This document shows, in pieces, positions 7,612 to 17,122 of a stretch of 64,000 bases of DNA (position 1 is its first letter; every line of letters begins with the position of its first letter). The position numbers and the translations under genes are program-made. The DNA comes from Luteimonas arsenica (GTDB lineage Bacteria; Pseudomonadota; Gammaproteobacteria; Xanthomonadales; Xanthomonadaceae), in NCBI RefSeq assembly GCF_004352825.1, contig NZ_SJRW01000001.1, positions 558,001 through 622,000 of the forward strand, read 5' to 3'. A model generated the notes under the pieces. It saw nothing but the letters and a program-made list of their open reading frames with translations. It was not told the DNA's origin and searched no databases.

Positions 7612-8837
7612 GTGCGCTGGCGAACGGACAGAGCCCGGCGACCCGCGCGGTGCGCGCCGGCATCGATCGCGACGAAGCCTTCGGCGCCGTGGTGCCGCCG
7701 CTGGTGCTGTCGTCGAACTTCAGCTTCGAAGGCCTTGGCGGCAAGCGCGAGTACGACTACACCCGCAGCGGCAATCCCACCCGCGACCTGCTGGGTGAGG
7801 CGCTGGCGGGACTCGAGGGCGGCACCGGCGGCGTGGTGACCTCCAGCGGCATGGCCGCGATCACCCTGCTGCTGCACGCGCTGCTGGAGCCGGGCGACCG
7901 CCTGGTGGTGCCGCACGATGCCTACGGCGGCAGCTGGCGCCTGTTCGACGCCCTGGCGCGCAAGGGCCACTTCGAACTGGTCACCGCCGACCTGACCGAC
8001 CCGCGCGCGCTGGCCGAGGCGCTGGCGACGTCGCCGAAGCTGGTGCTGGTCGAGACGCCCTCCAACCCGCTGCTGCGGATCACCGACCTGCGCTTCGTGA
8101 TCGAGGCCGCGCATCGCGCGGGCGCGCTGGTCGCGGTCGACAACACCTTCCTGTCGCCGGCGCTGCAGCAGCCGATCGCCTTCGGCGCCGACGTCGTGCT
8201 GCATTCCACCACCAAGTACATCAACGGCCACAGCGACGTCGTCGGCGGCGCGGTGGTGGCGGCCACGGCGGAGCTGCACGAGCGCTTCACCTGGTGGGCG
8301 AACGCGCTGGGCATCACCGGTGCGCCCTTCGACAGCTTCCTCACCCTGCGCGGGCTGCGCACGCTCGACGCCCGCGTGCGCGTGCACCAGGAGAACGCGG
8401 AAGCGGTCGCCCGCCGGCTCGACGCGCACCCGGCGGTGGCGCGTGTCTACTGGCCGGGTCTGGAATCCCACCCGGGTCACGCGGTGGCCGTGCGCCAGCA
8501 GACGGGGTTCGGCGCGATGCTGAGCGTGGAGCTGCGCGGCGGCGTGGAGGCGGTGCGCGCCTTCGTCGACGGCCTGCGCTTCTTCACCCTGGCCGAATCG
8601 CTGGGCGGCGTGGAGAGCCTGGTCGCGCATCCGGCGACCATGACCCACGCCGCGATGACTCCCGAAGCGCGCGAGCGCGCCGGGATCCCCGACGGCCTGC
8701 TGCGCCTGTCGGTGGGCATCGAATGTGGTGAGGATCTGCAGGCGGATATCGCCGATGCGTTGGCGCGCGCGGAGGCCGCCACGGCCGCTTCCGGGGCTTC
8801 GGTCGCCGGCGCAGCCGCCGCCGGGGGTGAGGCATGA
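7608..8837 (+). CDS. metB: Cystathionine gamma-synthase / Cys-Met PLP enzyme
   Basis: 409 residues of the Cys/Met metabolism PLP-dependent family. The PLP lysine is K203 in STTKYINGHSD. YDYTRSGNPTRD and SSGMAAI are typical substrate- and cofactor-binding segments, and ETPSNP and VDNTFLSP also fit. The enzyme would replace the acyl group of O-acylhomoserine with cysteine, giving cystathionine. Direct sulfhydrylation (MetZ-type) is an alternative that the sequence does not exclude. It starts inside the metX stop (ATGA) and ends inside the hom start (ATGA), so all three genes are translationally coupled. An Ala/Gly-rich tail of about 20 residues ends the protein. Confidence 0.88.
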   Translation: MSALANGQSPATRAVRAGIDRDEAFGAVVPPLVLSSNFSFEGLGGKREYDYTRSGNPTRDLLGEALAGLEGGTGGVVTSSGMAAITLLLHALLEPGDRLVVPHDAYGGSWRLFDALARKGHFELVTADLTDPRALAEALATSPKLVLVETPSNPLLRITDLRFVIEAAHRAGALVAVDNTFLSPALQQPIAFGADVVLHSTTKYINGHSDVVGGAVVAATAELHERFTWWANALGITGAPFDSFLTLRGLRTLDARVRVHQENAEAVARRLDAHPAVARVYWPGLESHPGHAVAVRQQTGFGAMLSVELRGGVEAVRAFVDGLRFFTLAESLGGVESLVAHPATMTHAAMTPEARERAGIPDGLLRLSVGIECGEDLQADIADALARAEAATAASGASVAGAAAAGGEA

Positions 8838-9922
8838 GCGCGGTGGTGCAACTGCCGCGCAGCCGGCATGCGCCTCGCGCACAGGCGGCACCGCGCATCG
8901 CCCTGCTCGGCACCGGTGTGGTCGGCAGCGCTTTCGTCGCGCGATGCGGACGGCTGCGCGCGGCGGGCGTGGAGGTACCGGACTTCGCCTGGCTGGGCAA
9001 CTCGCGCACGCTGACCGAGGGCGTGGACGATCCCGCGATCGCGCTGGCTCTGGTGAACGCGGCGCCGGCGCGCAGCGGCCCCTGGGCGCCGTGGGCCGAG
9101 GCCACGGGCCTGCAGCGCGGCGACGTTGTCGTCGATGCCACCGCCAGCGACACCGTGGCCGGCTGGCATGCCGAATGGCTGGCCCGTGGCGTGCACGTGG
9201 TGACCGCCAACAAGCTCGGCTGCGGCGGCGAACTGGCGCGCGCGCAGGCCATTGCCGAGGCCGCGGCCGGTTCCGGCGCGCGCTACGGCGATGCGGCGAC
9301 CGTCGGTGCCGGGCTGCCGGTGCTACATGCGATCCGCGGCCTGGTCGCCGGCGGCGATCGCATCCACGGCATCGAAGGCCTGCTCTCGGGGTCGCTGGCC
9401 TGGCTGTTCGACCGCCACGATGGCCGGCGCCCGTTCTCGGCCCTGGTGCGCGAGGCGCGTGCCTTGGGTTACACCGAGCCCGATCCGCGCATCGATCTGT
9501 CCGGCGAGGACGTGCGCCGCAAGCTGCTGATCCTGGCGCGCGCGGCGGGCATCCCGCTGGAGGCCGATGCGGTCAAGGTCGAATCGCTGGTGCCCGAAGC
9601 GCTGGCGGTGGCCGCCGCGGACGGGCTGGACGAAGCGCTGGCATCGATCGATGCGCCGCTGGAAGCCCTGCACGCCCGCGCCCAGGCCGACGGCGCCCGG
9701 CTGCGCTTCGTCGCCCGCTTCGACGGCGAGGGCGCCGCGGTCGGCCTGCGCGCGCTGGCGCCGGAGCATCCGCTGTGCGCGGGCGGCGGCACCGTCAACC
9801 GGGTGGCGATCCGCAGCTGCCGCTACCAGGCGCAGCCGCTGGTGATCCAGGGCCCGGGTGCCGGCGCGGAGGTCACTGCGGCGGGATTGCTGGACGACGT
9901 GTTGACCATCGTCCGCGGCTGA
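8834..9922 (+). CDS. hom: Homoserine dehydrogenase, monofunctional without ACT domain
   Basis: 362 residues. The N-terminal Rossmann segment IALLGTGVVGSAF (about 22-34) binds NAD(P). VTANKLGCGGELA carries the conserved lysine region, and the catalytic domain includes GLLSGSLAWLF and EPDPRIDLSGEDVRRK. It reduces aspartate semialdehyde to homoserine, feeding MetX in the same operon. It lacks a C-terminal ACT domain and the aspartokinase half of ThrA, so feedback control by threonine through ACT is not expected. Transcription through the upstream SAM riboswitch gives it methionine-linked control. The start overlaps the metB stop by 4 nt. Confidence 0.92.
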   Translation: MSAVVQLPRSRHAPRAQAAPRIALLGTGVVGSAFVARCGRLRAAGVEVPDFAWLGNSRTLTEGVDDPAIALALVNAAPARSGPWAPWAEATGLQRGDVVVDATASDTVAGWHAEWLARGVHVVTANKLGCGGELARAQAIAEAAAGSGARYGDAATVGAGLPVLHAIRGLVAGGDRIHGIEGLLSGSLAWLFDRHDGRRPFSALVREARALGYTEPDPRIDLSGEDVRRKLLILARAAGIPLEADAVKVESLVPEALAVAAADGLDEALASIDAPLEALHARAQADGARLRFVARFDGEGAAVGLRALAPEHPLCAGGGTVNRVAIRSCRYQAQPLVIQGPGAGAEVTAAGLLDDVLTIVRG

Positions 9923-9926
9923 CCAG

Positions 9927-9960
9927 GGTCGCCGCTGCACTCGCAGGTGCAGCGGCGATC
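9927..9960. terminator. Hairpin between convergent hom and sdaA
   Basis: A stem of about 12 perfect pairs (TCGCCGCTGCAC with GTGCAGCGGCGA, loop TCGCAG) plus a wobble and a closing pair lies between the two stop codons. There is no T-run on either strand. It may protect or end both transcripts, but it is not a canonical Rho-independent terminator. Confidence 0.45.
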
Positions 9961-10000
9961 ATCATGGCGGTTTGGGGTGGCGCAGGGTCCAGCGGGGGGG

Positions 10001-11383
10001 TCAGCACTCGATGACGTTCACCGCCAGGCCGCCGCGGCTGGTTTCCTTGTACTTGTCCTGCATGTCGCGGCCGGTGTCGCGCATGGTCTTGATGACTTCG
10101 TCCAGCGTGACCTTGTGCTTGCCGTCGCCGCGCAGGGCCATGCGCGAGGCGTTGATCGCCTTCACCGCGCCCATGGCGTTGCGCTCGATGCAGGGGATCT
10201 GCACCAGGCCGCCGATCGGGTCGCAGGTCAGGCCAAGGTTGTGCTCCATGCCGATCTCGGCGGCGTTCTCGATCTGGCTGGGGGTGCCGCCGAGCGCGGC
10301 GGTCAGGCCGGCGGCGGCCATCGAGCAGGCCACGCCCACTTCGCCCTGGCAGCCGACCTCGGCGCCGGAGATCGAGGCGTTTTCCTTGTAGAGGATGCCG
10401 ACCGCGGCGGCGGTGAGCAGGTAGTCGAACACGCCCTGTTCGTTCGCGCCCGGGCAGAAGCGTTCGTAATAGCGCATCACCGCGGGCAGGATGCCGGCGG
10501 CGCCGTTGGTCGGCGCGGTCACCACGCGGCCGCCGGCGGCGTTTTCCTCGTTCACCGCCAGTGCGTACAGGTTGACCCAGTCGAGCACGGTCAGCGGGTC
10601 GCGCATGCCGGCTTCGGGGCGCTCGGACAGCTCGGCGTGCAGCACCGGTGCGCGCCGCGGGACGCGCAGGCCGCCGGGCAGGGTGCCGCCGCTGCCGATG
10701 CCGCGCTGGATGCAGGTCTGCATCGCATCGTGGATCTCGCGCAGGCCGGCGCGCACTTCGTCCTCGCTGCGCCAGCAGGTCTCGTTGGCCATCATCAGCG
10801 CTGCGATGGACAGGCCGTGCTCCTCAGTGTGCGCCAGCAGTTCGCGGCCGCTGGCGAAGGGGTAGGGCACCGGGGTGGTGTCGGCGACGATGCGATCCTC
10901 GGCGGCCTCGTCCTGGTTGACCACGAAGCCGCCGCCGACGGAGTAGTAGTCACGGGTGGCGATGGTTTCGCCGTCGGCGTCGTAGGCGGTGAAGCGCATG
11001 CCGTTGGTGTGGTGTGGCAGCTTCTGGCGCTTGTTCATCACCAGGTCGCGCTTCTCGTCGAAGGCCACCTCGTGGCGGCCGAGCAGGCGGATGCGCTTCT
11101 CGCCGCGGATGCGCTCCAGGGCATCGGGAATGATGTCGGGATCGATGGCGTTGGGGTGGTGGCCCTCCAGGCCCATCAGCACCGCCTTGTCGGTGCCGTG
11201 GCCGCGGCCGGTCAGGGCCAGCGAGCCGAAGACCTCGGCGCGGATGCGCGCCACGTCGCCGAGGCGGCCGGGCTCGTCCAGCCAGTGCTCGACGAAGCGC
11301 GCGGCCGCACGCATCGGCCCCACGGTGTGCGAGGAGCTCGGCCCGATGCCGATCTTGTAGAGGTCGAAGGTGCTGACGGCCAT
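10001..11383 (-). CDS. sdaA: L-serine ammonia-lyase (iron-sulfur, single chain)
   Basis: 460 residues, the full length of one-chain bacterial L-serine dehydratases. The N-terminal beta domain begins [17 protein letters not shown]. The C-terminal alpha domain has [30 protein letters not shown] and [12 protein letters not shown], which supply the cluster cysteines, and the protein ends in IEC. It converts serine to pyruvate and ammonia in the cytoplasm using a 4Fe-4S cluster. The ATG at 11383 gives the expected N-terminus; the open frame extends about 58 residues upstream without a family match. A shared -10 region lies between it and the divergent glutaredoxin-like gene. Confidence 0.95.
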   Translation of the reverse strand: MAVSTFDLYKIGIGPSSSHTVGPMRAAARFVEHWLDEPGRLGDVARIRAEVFGSLALTGRGHGTDKAVLMGLEGHHPNAIDPDIIPDALERIRGEKRIRLLGRHEVAFDEKRDLVMNKRQKLPHHTNGMRFTAYDADGETIATRDYYSVGGGFVVNQDEAAEDRIVADTTPVPYPFASGRELLAHTEEHGLSIAALMMANETCWRSEDEVRAGLREIHDAMQTCIQRGIGSGGTLPGGLRVPRRAPVLHAELSERPEAGMRDPLTVLDWVNLYALAVNEENAAGGRVVTAPTNGAAGILPAVMRYYERFCPGANEQGVFDYLLTAAAVGILYKENASISGAEVGCQGEVGVACSMAAAGLTAALGGTPSQIENAAEIGMEHNLGLTCDPIGGLVQIPCIERNAMGAVKAINASRMALRGDGKHKVTLDEVIKTMRDTGRDMQDKYKETSRGGLAVNVIEC

Positions 11384-11415
11384 GGCGTCCCGCTCGGGGG
11401 CTGGTGGGAATCGCC

Positions 11416-11422
11416 TATGATA
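11416..11422. promoter_or_regulatory. Overlapping divergent -10 elements
   Basis: TATGAT on the plus strand (11416-11421) overlaps TATCAT on the minus strand (11422-11417). Each lies at a suitable distance from a divergent start: about 24 nt of leader for sdaA and about 50 nt for the glutaredoxin-like gene. No clear -35 on either side. Confidence 0.35.
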
Positions 11423-11478
11423 GCCGCCGTCCGCGGCCGACCCCATGCCCTGGCGTACCTTCCGGAGTTGCCCTCGCG

Positions 11479-11709
11479 ATGCCACTGATCCTGTTCCAGC
11501 GCGATGACTGCCACCTCTGCGACCTGGCGCTGGACGTGCTGGCTGCGGCCCGGGCACCGGAGTTCGAGAGCGTGTTCATCGATGGCGACTCCGGGCTGGA
11601 GGCGCGCTACGGGGAACGGGTGCCGGTGCTGCGCGAAGAGGGTGATGGACGCGAGCTGGAGTGGCCGTTCGACGTGGAGGCGCTGGGGAGATTCCTGGGA
11701 AGGGGTTGA
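11479..11709 (+). CDS. Glutaredoxin-like small protein (DUF836 type)
   Basis: 76 residues with the thioredoxin-fold start [19 protein letters not shown], so the redox motif is CHLC at residues 11-14. ERVPVLREE is the expected cis-Pro segment. Proteins of this size act as small thiol-disulfide or glutathione-linked reductases; the partner is unknown. The ATG at 11479 is preferred over an upstream in-frame start because the first beta strand begins right after it. It diverges from sdaA and converges on the YceI gene, 24 bp from its stop. Confidence 0.8.
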   Translation: MPLILFQRDDCHLCDLALDVLAAARAPEFESVFIDGDSGLEARYGERVPVLREEGDGRELEWPFDVEALGRFLGRG

Positions 11710-11733
11710 AGGGGGCAGCTTTGCGGGAAGCCT

Positions 11734-12384
11734 CTACCGCGTCGCCTCCACCTCGATCCGCACCTCCACCGCGTCGCCGATCATCGAAGCCCAGGCGGTG
11801 CTGCCGAACTCCGCCCGGCTGAGCGTCGCGGTGGCGGAGAAGCCCACGGTGTGCCGGAACGGCGGCAACGGGTGCCGCTTCTCCGCGTTGCGCACGGCAT
11901 CCAGTACCACGGCACGGGTGGTTCCGCGCAGTTCCAGTTCGCCGTGGATGCGGGCGCGGCCTGCGTCGAGCGCTTCGACCCGGAGCGAGCGGAAGTTGGC
12001 GACGGGATGGCGCCCGCTGTCGAGCAGGCCGCCGCCGGCGACCGCGCGGTTCCAGTCGCCGTCGCCGAAGTCCAGCCGTGACAGCGGGATGGCGGCTTCC
12101 ACGCGCGCACCCTCCCACGAGCCCGGCACCAGGTGCAGGGTTCCGGTGGTGCCGGACACGGTGCCGATCGCCTTCGAGAAGCCGGCATGGTCGACGGCGA
12201 TGGCGATGCGGGTATGCACCGGGTCCAGGGCGTAGGCCAGCGCGTCGGGATGCGGCGGTTCCGCGCCGGCTGCGGCGGGGACGGCCCCGCGCGGAGGCGA
12301 CTGCGAGCACGCGCAGGCGATCGCGAACAGCGCGGCCAGCGCAGGCAGGCGCAGCGGCAAGGGTGGATGGCGGCGGACTCGCAT
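11734..12384 (-). CDS. YceI-like exported protein
   Basis: 216 residues. A Sec-type signal ends near IACACSQ, possibly a weak lipobox. The mature part matches the YceI lipocalin-like fold: LDPVHTRIAIAVDHAGFSK at the start, VEAAIPLSRLDFGDGDWN, and SATATLSRAEFGSTAW near the end. YceI proteins bind isoprenoid or fatty-acyl chains in the periplasm; the ligand here is unknown. An in-frame ATG exists at 12420, but TAGAAT only 2 nt before it would place the transcript start near 12416. The 12384 ATG with GGGAAG upstream is therefore chosen. The gene diverges from the hybrid kinase. Confidence 0.85.
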   Translation of the reverse strand: MRVRRHPPLPLRLPALAALFAIACACSQSPPRGAVPAAAGAEPPHPDALAYALDPVHTRIAIAVDHAGFSKAIGTVSGTTGTLHLVPGSWEGARVEAAIPLSRLDFGDGDWNRAVAGGGLLDSGRHPVANFRSLRVEALDAGRARIHGELELRGTTRAVVLDAVRNAEKRHPLPPFRHTVGFSATATLSRAEFGSTAWASMIGDAVEVRIEVEATR

Positions 12385-12422
12385 GCGGGCTTCCCATGTA
12401 CGCCTGGACGGTCTTCGCATCG

Positions 12423-12428
12423 ATTCTA
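12423..12428 (-). promoter_or_regulatory. -10 element TAGAAT for the YceI gene
   Basis: TAGAAT on the minus strand matches five of six consensus bases. The transcript would start near 12416, leaving about 32 nt before the 12384 ATG and excluding the earlier ATG at 12420. No good -35. Confidence 0.4.
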
Positions 12429-12534
12429 GGCGCGCGCCGCGCGACTGGCGAAGCTTGCGCCATCGCCGCCGCGTTGCGACGATGCCGCCGGGTCGAGCGG
12501 TGTGCGGGGCGCTGCCGGCAGGACGGGGAGACCG

Positions 12535-15500
12535 ATGCGGCGCTGGGCGATGTGTTTCTGGTTGTGCCTGCTGTGGATGCCGGCGTGCCCTGGCTTCGCC
12601 GTGGGGCCGCAGTTGCCGCAGCCGCGGCAGGTCAGCGTGTTCGACGGCCTGCCTTCCAACCGCGTCAACGCGATCGCCGAGGATCGCCAGGGCTACCTCT
12701 GGATCGCCACCCGCGACGGGCTTGCGCGCTACGACGGCGTCGGCTTCCGCGTCTGGCGCGTCGGCGAGGGCCTGCGCGACAACTTCGTGTGGTCGGTGCA
12801 CGTGGACGGGCGCGACCGCGTCTGGATCGGGACGTCCTCCGCCGGGCTGGCCCGTCTCGACGCCGACCGGGAAAGCTTCACTTGGTACGACCGTGCGACC
12901 CGGCCGGAGATGGCCAGCAACGACATCTGGTCGATCGCCGGCACGCCCGACGGCGACATCTGGTTCGGCACCTCCGACGGCGGCCTGCACCGGCTGTCGG
13001 AAGATGACCGGATGCAGCGCTTCGGGCATCAGCCGGACGATCCCTCGAGCCTGCCTTCGGACGGGGTGTCCCACCTGGTGGTGGATGACGACGGCTCGCT
13101 GTGGGTGGGCACCAAGGGCGGCGTCGCGCGTTGGGACGGGAACGGCTTCGAACGCCTGCCCGCGGACCGGCTGGGTACGCTGATGCTCGACGGCATGGCA
13201 CTCGACGATGCCGGCAGCCTGTGGATGGGCATCCACGGCGCGGGCATGGTGCGCCATGCGGATGGTCGCATCGAACGCCTGCCCTGGATCGATCCGGTAC
13301 TGGGCGAACGCGCGCTCAACATGCTGCTGGAGGATTCGCGCGGTGCCCGCTGGCTGGACACCCGCAGCGGCCTGGCGTGGGTCCACGACGGCGTCGTCGA
13401 CAACGTGCCGCTGTACAGCACCACCAGCCGCGGACGGGTGCGGCCGGCGTGGTCGACCGCCTACGAGGACCGCGAGGGCGGGCTGTGGTTCGCGAGCTCC
13501 GATTCCGGGCTGTGGCACCTGCCGGCCAACTGGCGGAACTTCAGCGTGCTGCAGCGGCGCATCAGCGATCCGTCGTCGCCGGCGAACGCCTTCGTCTACG
13601 GCGTGGCGCCCTCGTCGTTCGGCGACGGAGGCGGGATGTGGCTGGTCGGCAGCGGCGGCGTGCTCGACCACCTCGATCCCGCGACCGGCCACATCGAGCA
13701 CCACCTGCCGGCGGCCTGCGGCACGCTGTTCGTGCTCGGCGTGCTCGAGGCAGTTGATGGCCGGGTGTGGCTGGGCTGCCAGGACCAGTTGCTTCGCTTC
13801 GATCCCGCCAGCGGCGGGGTGCAGCGCTGGATGGCGGGAGCGGGCCCCGACGGCGCGCCGCCCGGGCGGATCGCGCAGTTCGTGGAGTTGCGGGACGGCA
13901 CGCTGTGGCTGGCCAGCCACCAGAGCATCCAGCGGCGGTCCGCCGACGGGCGCGTGCTCGACACCATCCATCGCGGCGACGGCCGCGGCCTCGCGTCGCT
14001 GGACATGGTCGAACACCTGCTGCAGGCGCCCGATGGCGGGCTGTGGGCGGCCACGACCGGCGGCCTGCTGCAGTGGGACGACGGCGAGCGCCGCTTCCAT
14101 CCCGTGCCCGGCGCGGGCGATGCGGCCGCCTACAGCGTGGCCGTCGGCGGCGACGGCCTGGTCTGGATCGCCGGCCTCGGCGAACTCGGTGCCTACGAAT
14201 GGGACGGTGCCTCCCTGCGCAGGCTGCGCACCGTCGATGCGTCCGATGGCCTGCCGATGGTCGCGCCCGGCGGCGTGATCGTGGACGAGGCCGGCGTGAT
14301 CTGGCTGACGACCGTGCGCGGCCTGATTCGCTTCGACCCGGAGAACGGGCGCCTGCGCGTCTACGGCGTGCGCGACGGCCTGCCGAGCCACGAGTTCAGC
14401 GAGTTCCCGATGGCCGCCTCGACGCAGGGCTACATGGCCGCGGGCACCGCCGACGGCCTGCTGCTGTTCCATCCGCGCACGGTGCAGTGGAGCGGGCGCA
14501 TGCCTACGCTTGCGATCGAGTCGGTCGACCTGCGCCGCGGCGACGGGCGCGTGTCGCTGGCACCGCAATCCTCGCTGGCGCTGCGGCACGACGACCGCGA
14601 CCTGCGCGTGGTCGCGCGCCTGCTGTCCTTCACCGACGCCCATGCCCACCGCTACCGCTTCCGCCTGGATGGCTACGACCCGGGATGGGTGGAGACCGGC
14701 GCCCAGGGCGAGCGCGTGTTCGCGCGGCTGGCGCCGGGTCCGTACCGCCTGCATATCCAGGCGCGCACCGCCGACCACGAATGGACGCCGGTGCAGGTGA
14801 TGCAGCTGCGCGTGGAGCCGCCGTGGTGGCAGGCGCCCTGGGCGGTGGCGGCGTTCACGATCATCGGTGCCCTGGGCCTGCTGTGGATCGTCTACGGATA
14901 CCGGCAGCGACTGAAGCAGCGGCATGCATGGCAGCTCAACGAGGAGAAGCGCGAGCTCGCCGAGCAGGCGTCGCTGGCCAAGACCCGCTTCCTCGCCACC
15001 CTCGGCCACGAGGTGCGCACGCCGATGACCGGCGTGCTCGGCATGAGCGAACTGCTGCTGGGGACCGGCCTGGACGCGCGCCAGCGCGGCTATGCCAACG
15101 CCATCCGCGGCGCCGGCGAACACCTGATGCGGCTGGTGAACGATGCGCTCGACCTGGCGCGGATCGAGGCCGGCAAGCTGGAGCTGGTTGTGCAGCCTTT
15201 CGACCTGCTGGCCCTGCTGGACGAGGTCGGCGGCCTGGTCGAGCCGCTCGCGCGGCAACGCGGCCTGGCCTTCCGACGCCACGTCGATGCGCATACCCCG
15301 CGCTGGCTGCTGGGCGACCCTGGCCGCGTCCGCCAGATCCTGCTCAACCTGCTGGGCAACGCGGTCAAGTTCACCGAGACCGGCAGCGTCGCGCTGCAGG
15401 CCGCGCCGATGAAGTCCGGCGGCGTGCGCCTGGTGGTGTCCGACACCGGACCCGGTCTCAACGAGGAACAGCAGGCGCACCTGTTCCGCCGCTTCGAACA

Positions 15501-16092
15501 GGCCGACGGCGCGCGCACCACGGCGCGCTACGGCGGCAGCGGCCTGGGCCTGGCGATCTGCCAGGAACTGGCGGTGGCGATGGGCGGCCGTATCGAACTC
15601 GACAGCACGCCGGGGCAGGGCACCGACTTCACCGTGGACCTGCCGCTGCGCGAGGTGGCGGCGCCTGCCGCCGCGGCCGGGGACGATGCCGCGGTCCTGC
15701 CGCGGGAGCGCGCCGGTGGCGGCGGGCTGTCCCTGCTCCTGGTCGAAGACGATGCCACCGTGGCCGAGGTCATCGTGGGCCTGCTGCGTACCCTCGGCCA
15801 CGACGTGGTCCATGTGCCGCATGGCCTGGCGGCGCTGGCGGAAGTCTCCGGCAGCGGTTTCGACATCGCCCTGCTGGATCTCGACCTGCCGGGCATCACC
15901 GGTCTGGCGCTGGCCAGCCAGCTGCGCGCCCAGGGCTTCGAAGCGCCGCTGCTTGCGGTCACCGCGCGCGCCGACGCCGAGGCGGAAACATTGGCGCGGG
16001 ACGCCGGCTTCAACGGCTTCCTGCGCAAGCCGGTGACCGCCGCGATGCTGGGTGAGGCGATCGATTCATTGCGACAGGGGGAGGCGGGATGA
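12535..16092 (+). CDS. Hybrid sensor kinase with two-component propeller domain
   Basis: 1185 residues in the order of a one-protein two-component system. A signal peptide is followed by a periplasmic propeller built from reg_prop repeats (GYLWIATRDGLARYDG; about 30-690). Then come a Y_Y_Y domain (about 700-765), one membrane helix (about 780-800), HisKA with His825 in LGHEVRTPM, HATPase with LLNLLGNAVKF and GGSGLGLAIC, and a receiver domain with Asp1115 and Lys1165. There is no DNA-binding output, unlike Bacteroides hybrids. The signal is unknown; such propellers often sense polysaccharides or periplasmic ligands. The ATG follows GGGGAG. The stop overlaps the start of the next secreted protein. 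Confidence 0.9.
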   Translation: MRRWAMCFWLCLLWMPACPGFAVGPQLPQPRQVSVFDGLPSNRVNAIAEDRQGYLWIATRDGLARYDGVGFRVWRVGEGLRDNFVWSVHVDGRDRVWIGTSSAGLARLDADRESFTWYDRATRPEMASNDIWSIAGTPDGDIWFGTSDGGLHRLSEDDRMQRFGHQPDDPSSLPSDGVSHLVVDDDGSLWVGTKGGVARWDGNGFERLPADRLGTLMLDGMALDDAGSLWMGIHGAGMVRHADGRIERLPWIDPVLGERALNMLLEDSRGARWLDTRSGLAWVHDGVVDNVPLYSTTSRGRVRPAWSTAYEDREGGLWFASSDSGLWHLPANWRNFSVLQRRISDPSSPANAFVYGVAPSSFGDGGGMWLVGSGGVLDHLDPATGHIEHHLPAACGTLFVLGVLEAVDGRVWLGCQDQLLRFDPASGGVQRWMAGAGPDGAPPGRIAQFVELRDGTLWLASHQSIQRRSADGRVLDTIHRGDGRGLASLDMVEHLLQAPDGGLWAATTGGLLQWDDGERRFHPVPGAGDAAAYSVAVGGDGLVWIAGLGELGAYEWDGASLRRLRTVDASDGLPMVAPGGVIVDEAGVIWLTTVRGLIRFDPENGRLRVYGVRDGLPSHEFSEFPMAASTQGYMAAGTADGLLLFHPRTVQWSGRMPTLAIESVDLRRGDGRVSLAPQSSLALRHDDRDLRVVARLLSFTDAHAHRYRFRLDGYDPGWVETGAQGERVFARLAPGPYRLHIQARTADHEWTPVQVMQLRVEPPWWQAPWAVAAFTIIGALGLLWIVYGYRQRLKQRHAWQLNEEKRELAEQASLAKTRFLATLGHEVRTPMTGVLGMSELLLGTGLDARQRGYANAIRGAGEHLMRLVNDALDLARIEAGKLELVVQPFDLLALLDEVGGLVEPLARQRGLAFRRHVDAHTPRWLLGDPGRVRQILLNLLGNAVKFTETGSVALQAAPMKSGGVRLVVSDTGPGLNEEQQAHLFRRFEQADGARTTARYGGSGLGLAICQELAVAMGGRIELDSTPGQGTDFTVDLPLREVAAPAAAAGDDAAVLPRERAGGGGLSLLLVEDDATVAEVIVGLLRTLGHDVVHVPHGLAALAEVSGSGFDIALLDLDLPGITGLALASQLRAQGFEAPLLAVTARADAEAETLARDAGFNGFLRKPVTAAMLGEAIDSLRQGEAG

Positions 16093-17099
16093 TGGATGCA
16101 CGATCGGGATGGCGTGGAACGGTGCTGGCGTGCGCGCTGCTCGCGGCGCTGCCGGCTGGAAGCGCGTCGGCGCGTGCAGGCGCTGTGGTCGCCGAGGTCG
16201 CCGAGGTCGCGGAGGGCAAGGCTGCGGCCGCGGAGCCCTTCCTGGGCGGCTTCCTGAAGGAGACCCGCGTGGTGTACCCGCTGCAGGTCGCCGGCTGGGA
16301 AGCGGCCGGGGAGAAGCTGTACGACGCCGCCGAGCTGGGCGCCTCGGTGCGCTACCAGTCGGGCGAGCGGCGCGACCGCTGGATCGACGTCTACTTCTAT
16401 CCCGTGGGCGTGGTGCCGGCCTCGCGTCTCGACCAGGCCGCGAAGGCGACGCTGGCCGAGATCGAATCCAACGTCGGCGTCGATGGCGGCTATGTCGAGG
16501 CGACGTTCGGACCGGTGCGCGCCTTCGAGGTGGCGCCGGGCGTAGGCAAGGGCGGACCGATCCCGGCGCGCTCGGCCGACATGGCCCTGCAGCGCGAGGA
16601 AGGGACCTACCACTCGGCGATGGCGCTGCTGGTCGACCGCCTGTACTACGTCAAGGGTCGCCACAGCGTCGCCGCCGGCGCCATGGAGCGCGACGCGGTG
16701 AGGCGCACGCTCGAGGCCTTCATGGCCGAACTGGTCGCCGGCACCTACATCGGGAGCACCGGCAGCTGCTGGTCGCCGGTGCCGGTGGACGCCCTGGCCG
16801 CGGAGGCGGACGAGCCCGCGGACGCCAGCATGTCGGCCACGTCGGACCAGGGCGGCGGCGCCTGGCTGGTGGGCGACCGCGTGCTCGCGCGCGACCCCTC
16901 GGGCGAAGCGGCGCAGACGCTTTCGGTGCTGGCGATGGCCATGCAGGGGCGGCTGTACCCGGGCTGCGTCGGTGCCGATCCGCACAATCCCGAGGTGCCC
17001 GAGGGGCATCGCGAGATCCGCTTCGAATACCGCGCGCCTTCCGATGCCCGGCGCGACGGCGGCTGGCGGCTCGCGCCCGCGCGCAGCGGCACGGGCTGA
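16089..17099 (+). CDS. Secreted protein of unknown function
   Basis: 336 residues, no family recognised. A signal peptide (VLACALLAALPAGSASA) precedes a VAEVAEVAE repeat, then a region predicted as mixed alpha/beta with RWIDVYFYPVG and a C-terminal part with two cysteines (GSCWSP and YPGCVG) that could form a disulfide. It is probably periplasmic. The start ATGATG overlaps the TGA of the hybrid kinase, so the two are co-translated. A role as ligand binder or partner for the kinase sensor domain is an inference from this coupling only. It converges on hemE. Confidence 0.7.
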   Translation: MMDARSGWRGTVLACALLAALPAGSASARAGAVVAEVAEVAEGKAAAAEPFLGGFLKETRVVYPLQVAGWEAAGEKLYDAAELGASVRYQSGERRDRWIDVYFYPVGVVPASRLDQAAKATLAEIESNVGVDGGYVEATFGPVRAFEVAPGVGKGGPIPARSADMALQREEGTYHSAMALLVDRLYYVKGRHSVAAGAMERDAVRRTLEAFMAELVAGTYIGSTGSCWSPVPVDALAAEADEPADASMSATSDQGGGAWLVGDRVLARDPSGEAAQTLSVLAMAMQGRLYPGCVGADPHNPEVPEGHREIRFEYRAPSDARRDGGWRLAPARSGTG

Positions 17100-17122
17100 G
17101 CCGGCGCCGCTCAGCGCCGGCT
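17099..17122. terminator. Hairpin over two convergent stop codons
   Basis: AGCCGGCGC and GCGCCGGCT form a perfect 9-bp stem with a CGCTCA loop. It includes the last base of the stop of the secreted protein gene and the whole stop of hemE. There is no T-run, so termination by it alone is doubtful. Confidence 0.4.

Noticed and set aside
12385-15822. Very long minus-strand open frame opposite the hybrid kinase
   Set aside because: It is an antisense frame caused by high GC. It is rich in His/Gln/Arg with no domain, while the plus strand encodes a complete kinase. Only its end, the YceI gene, is real.
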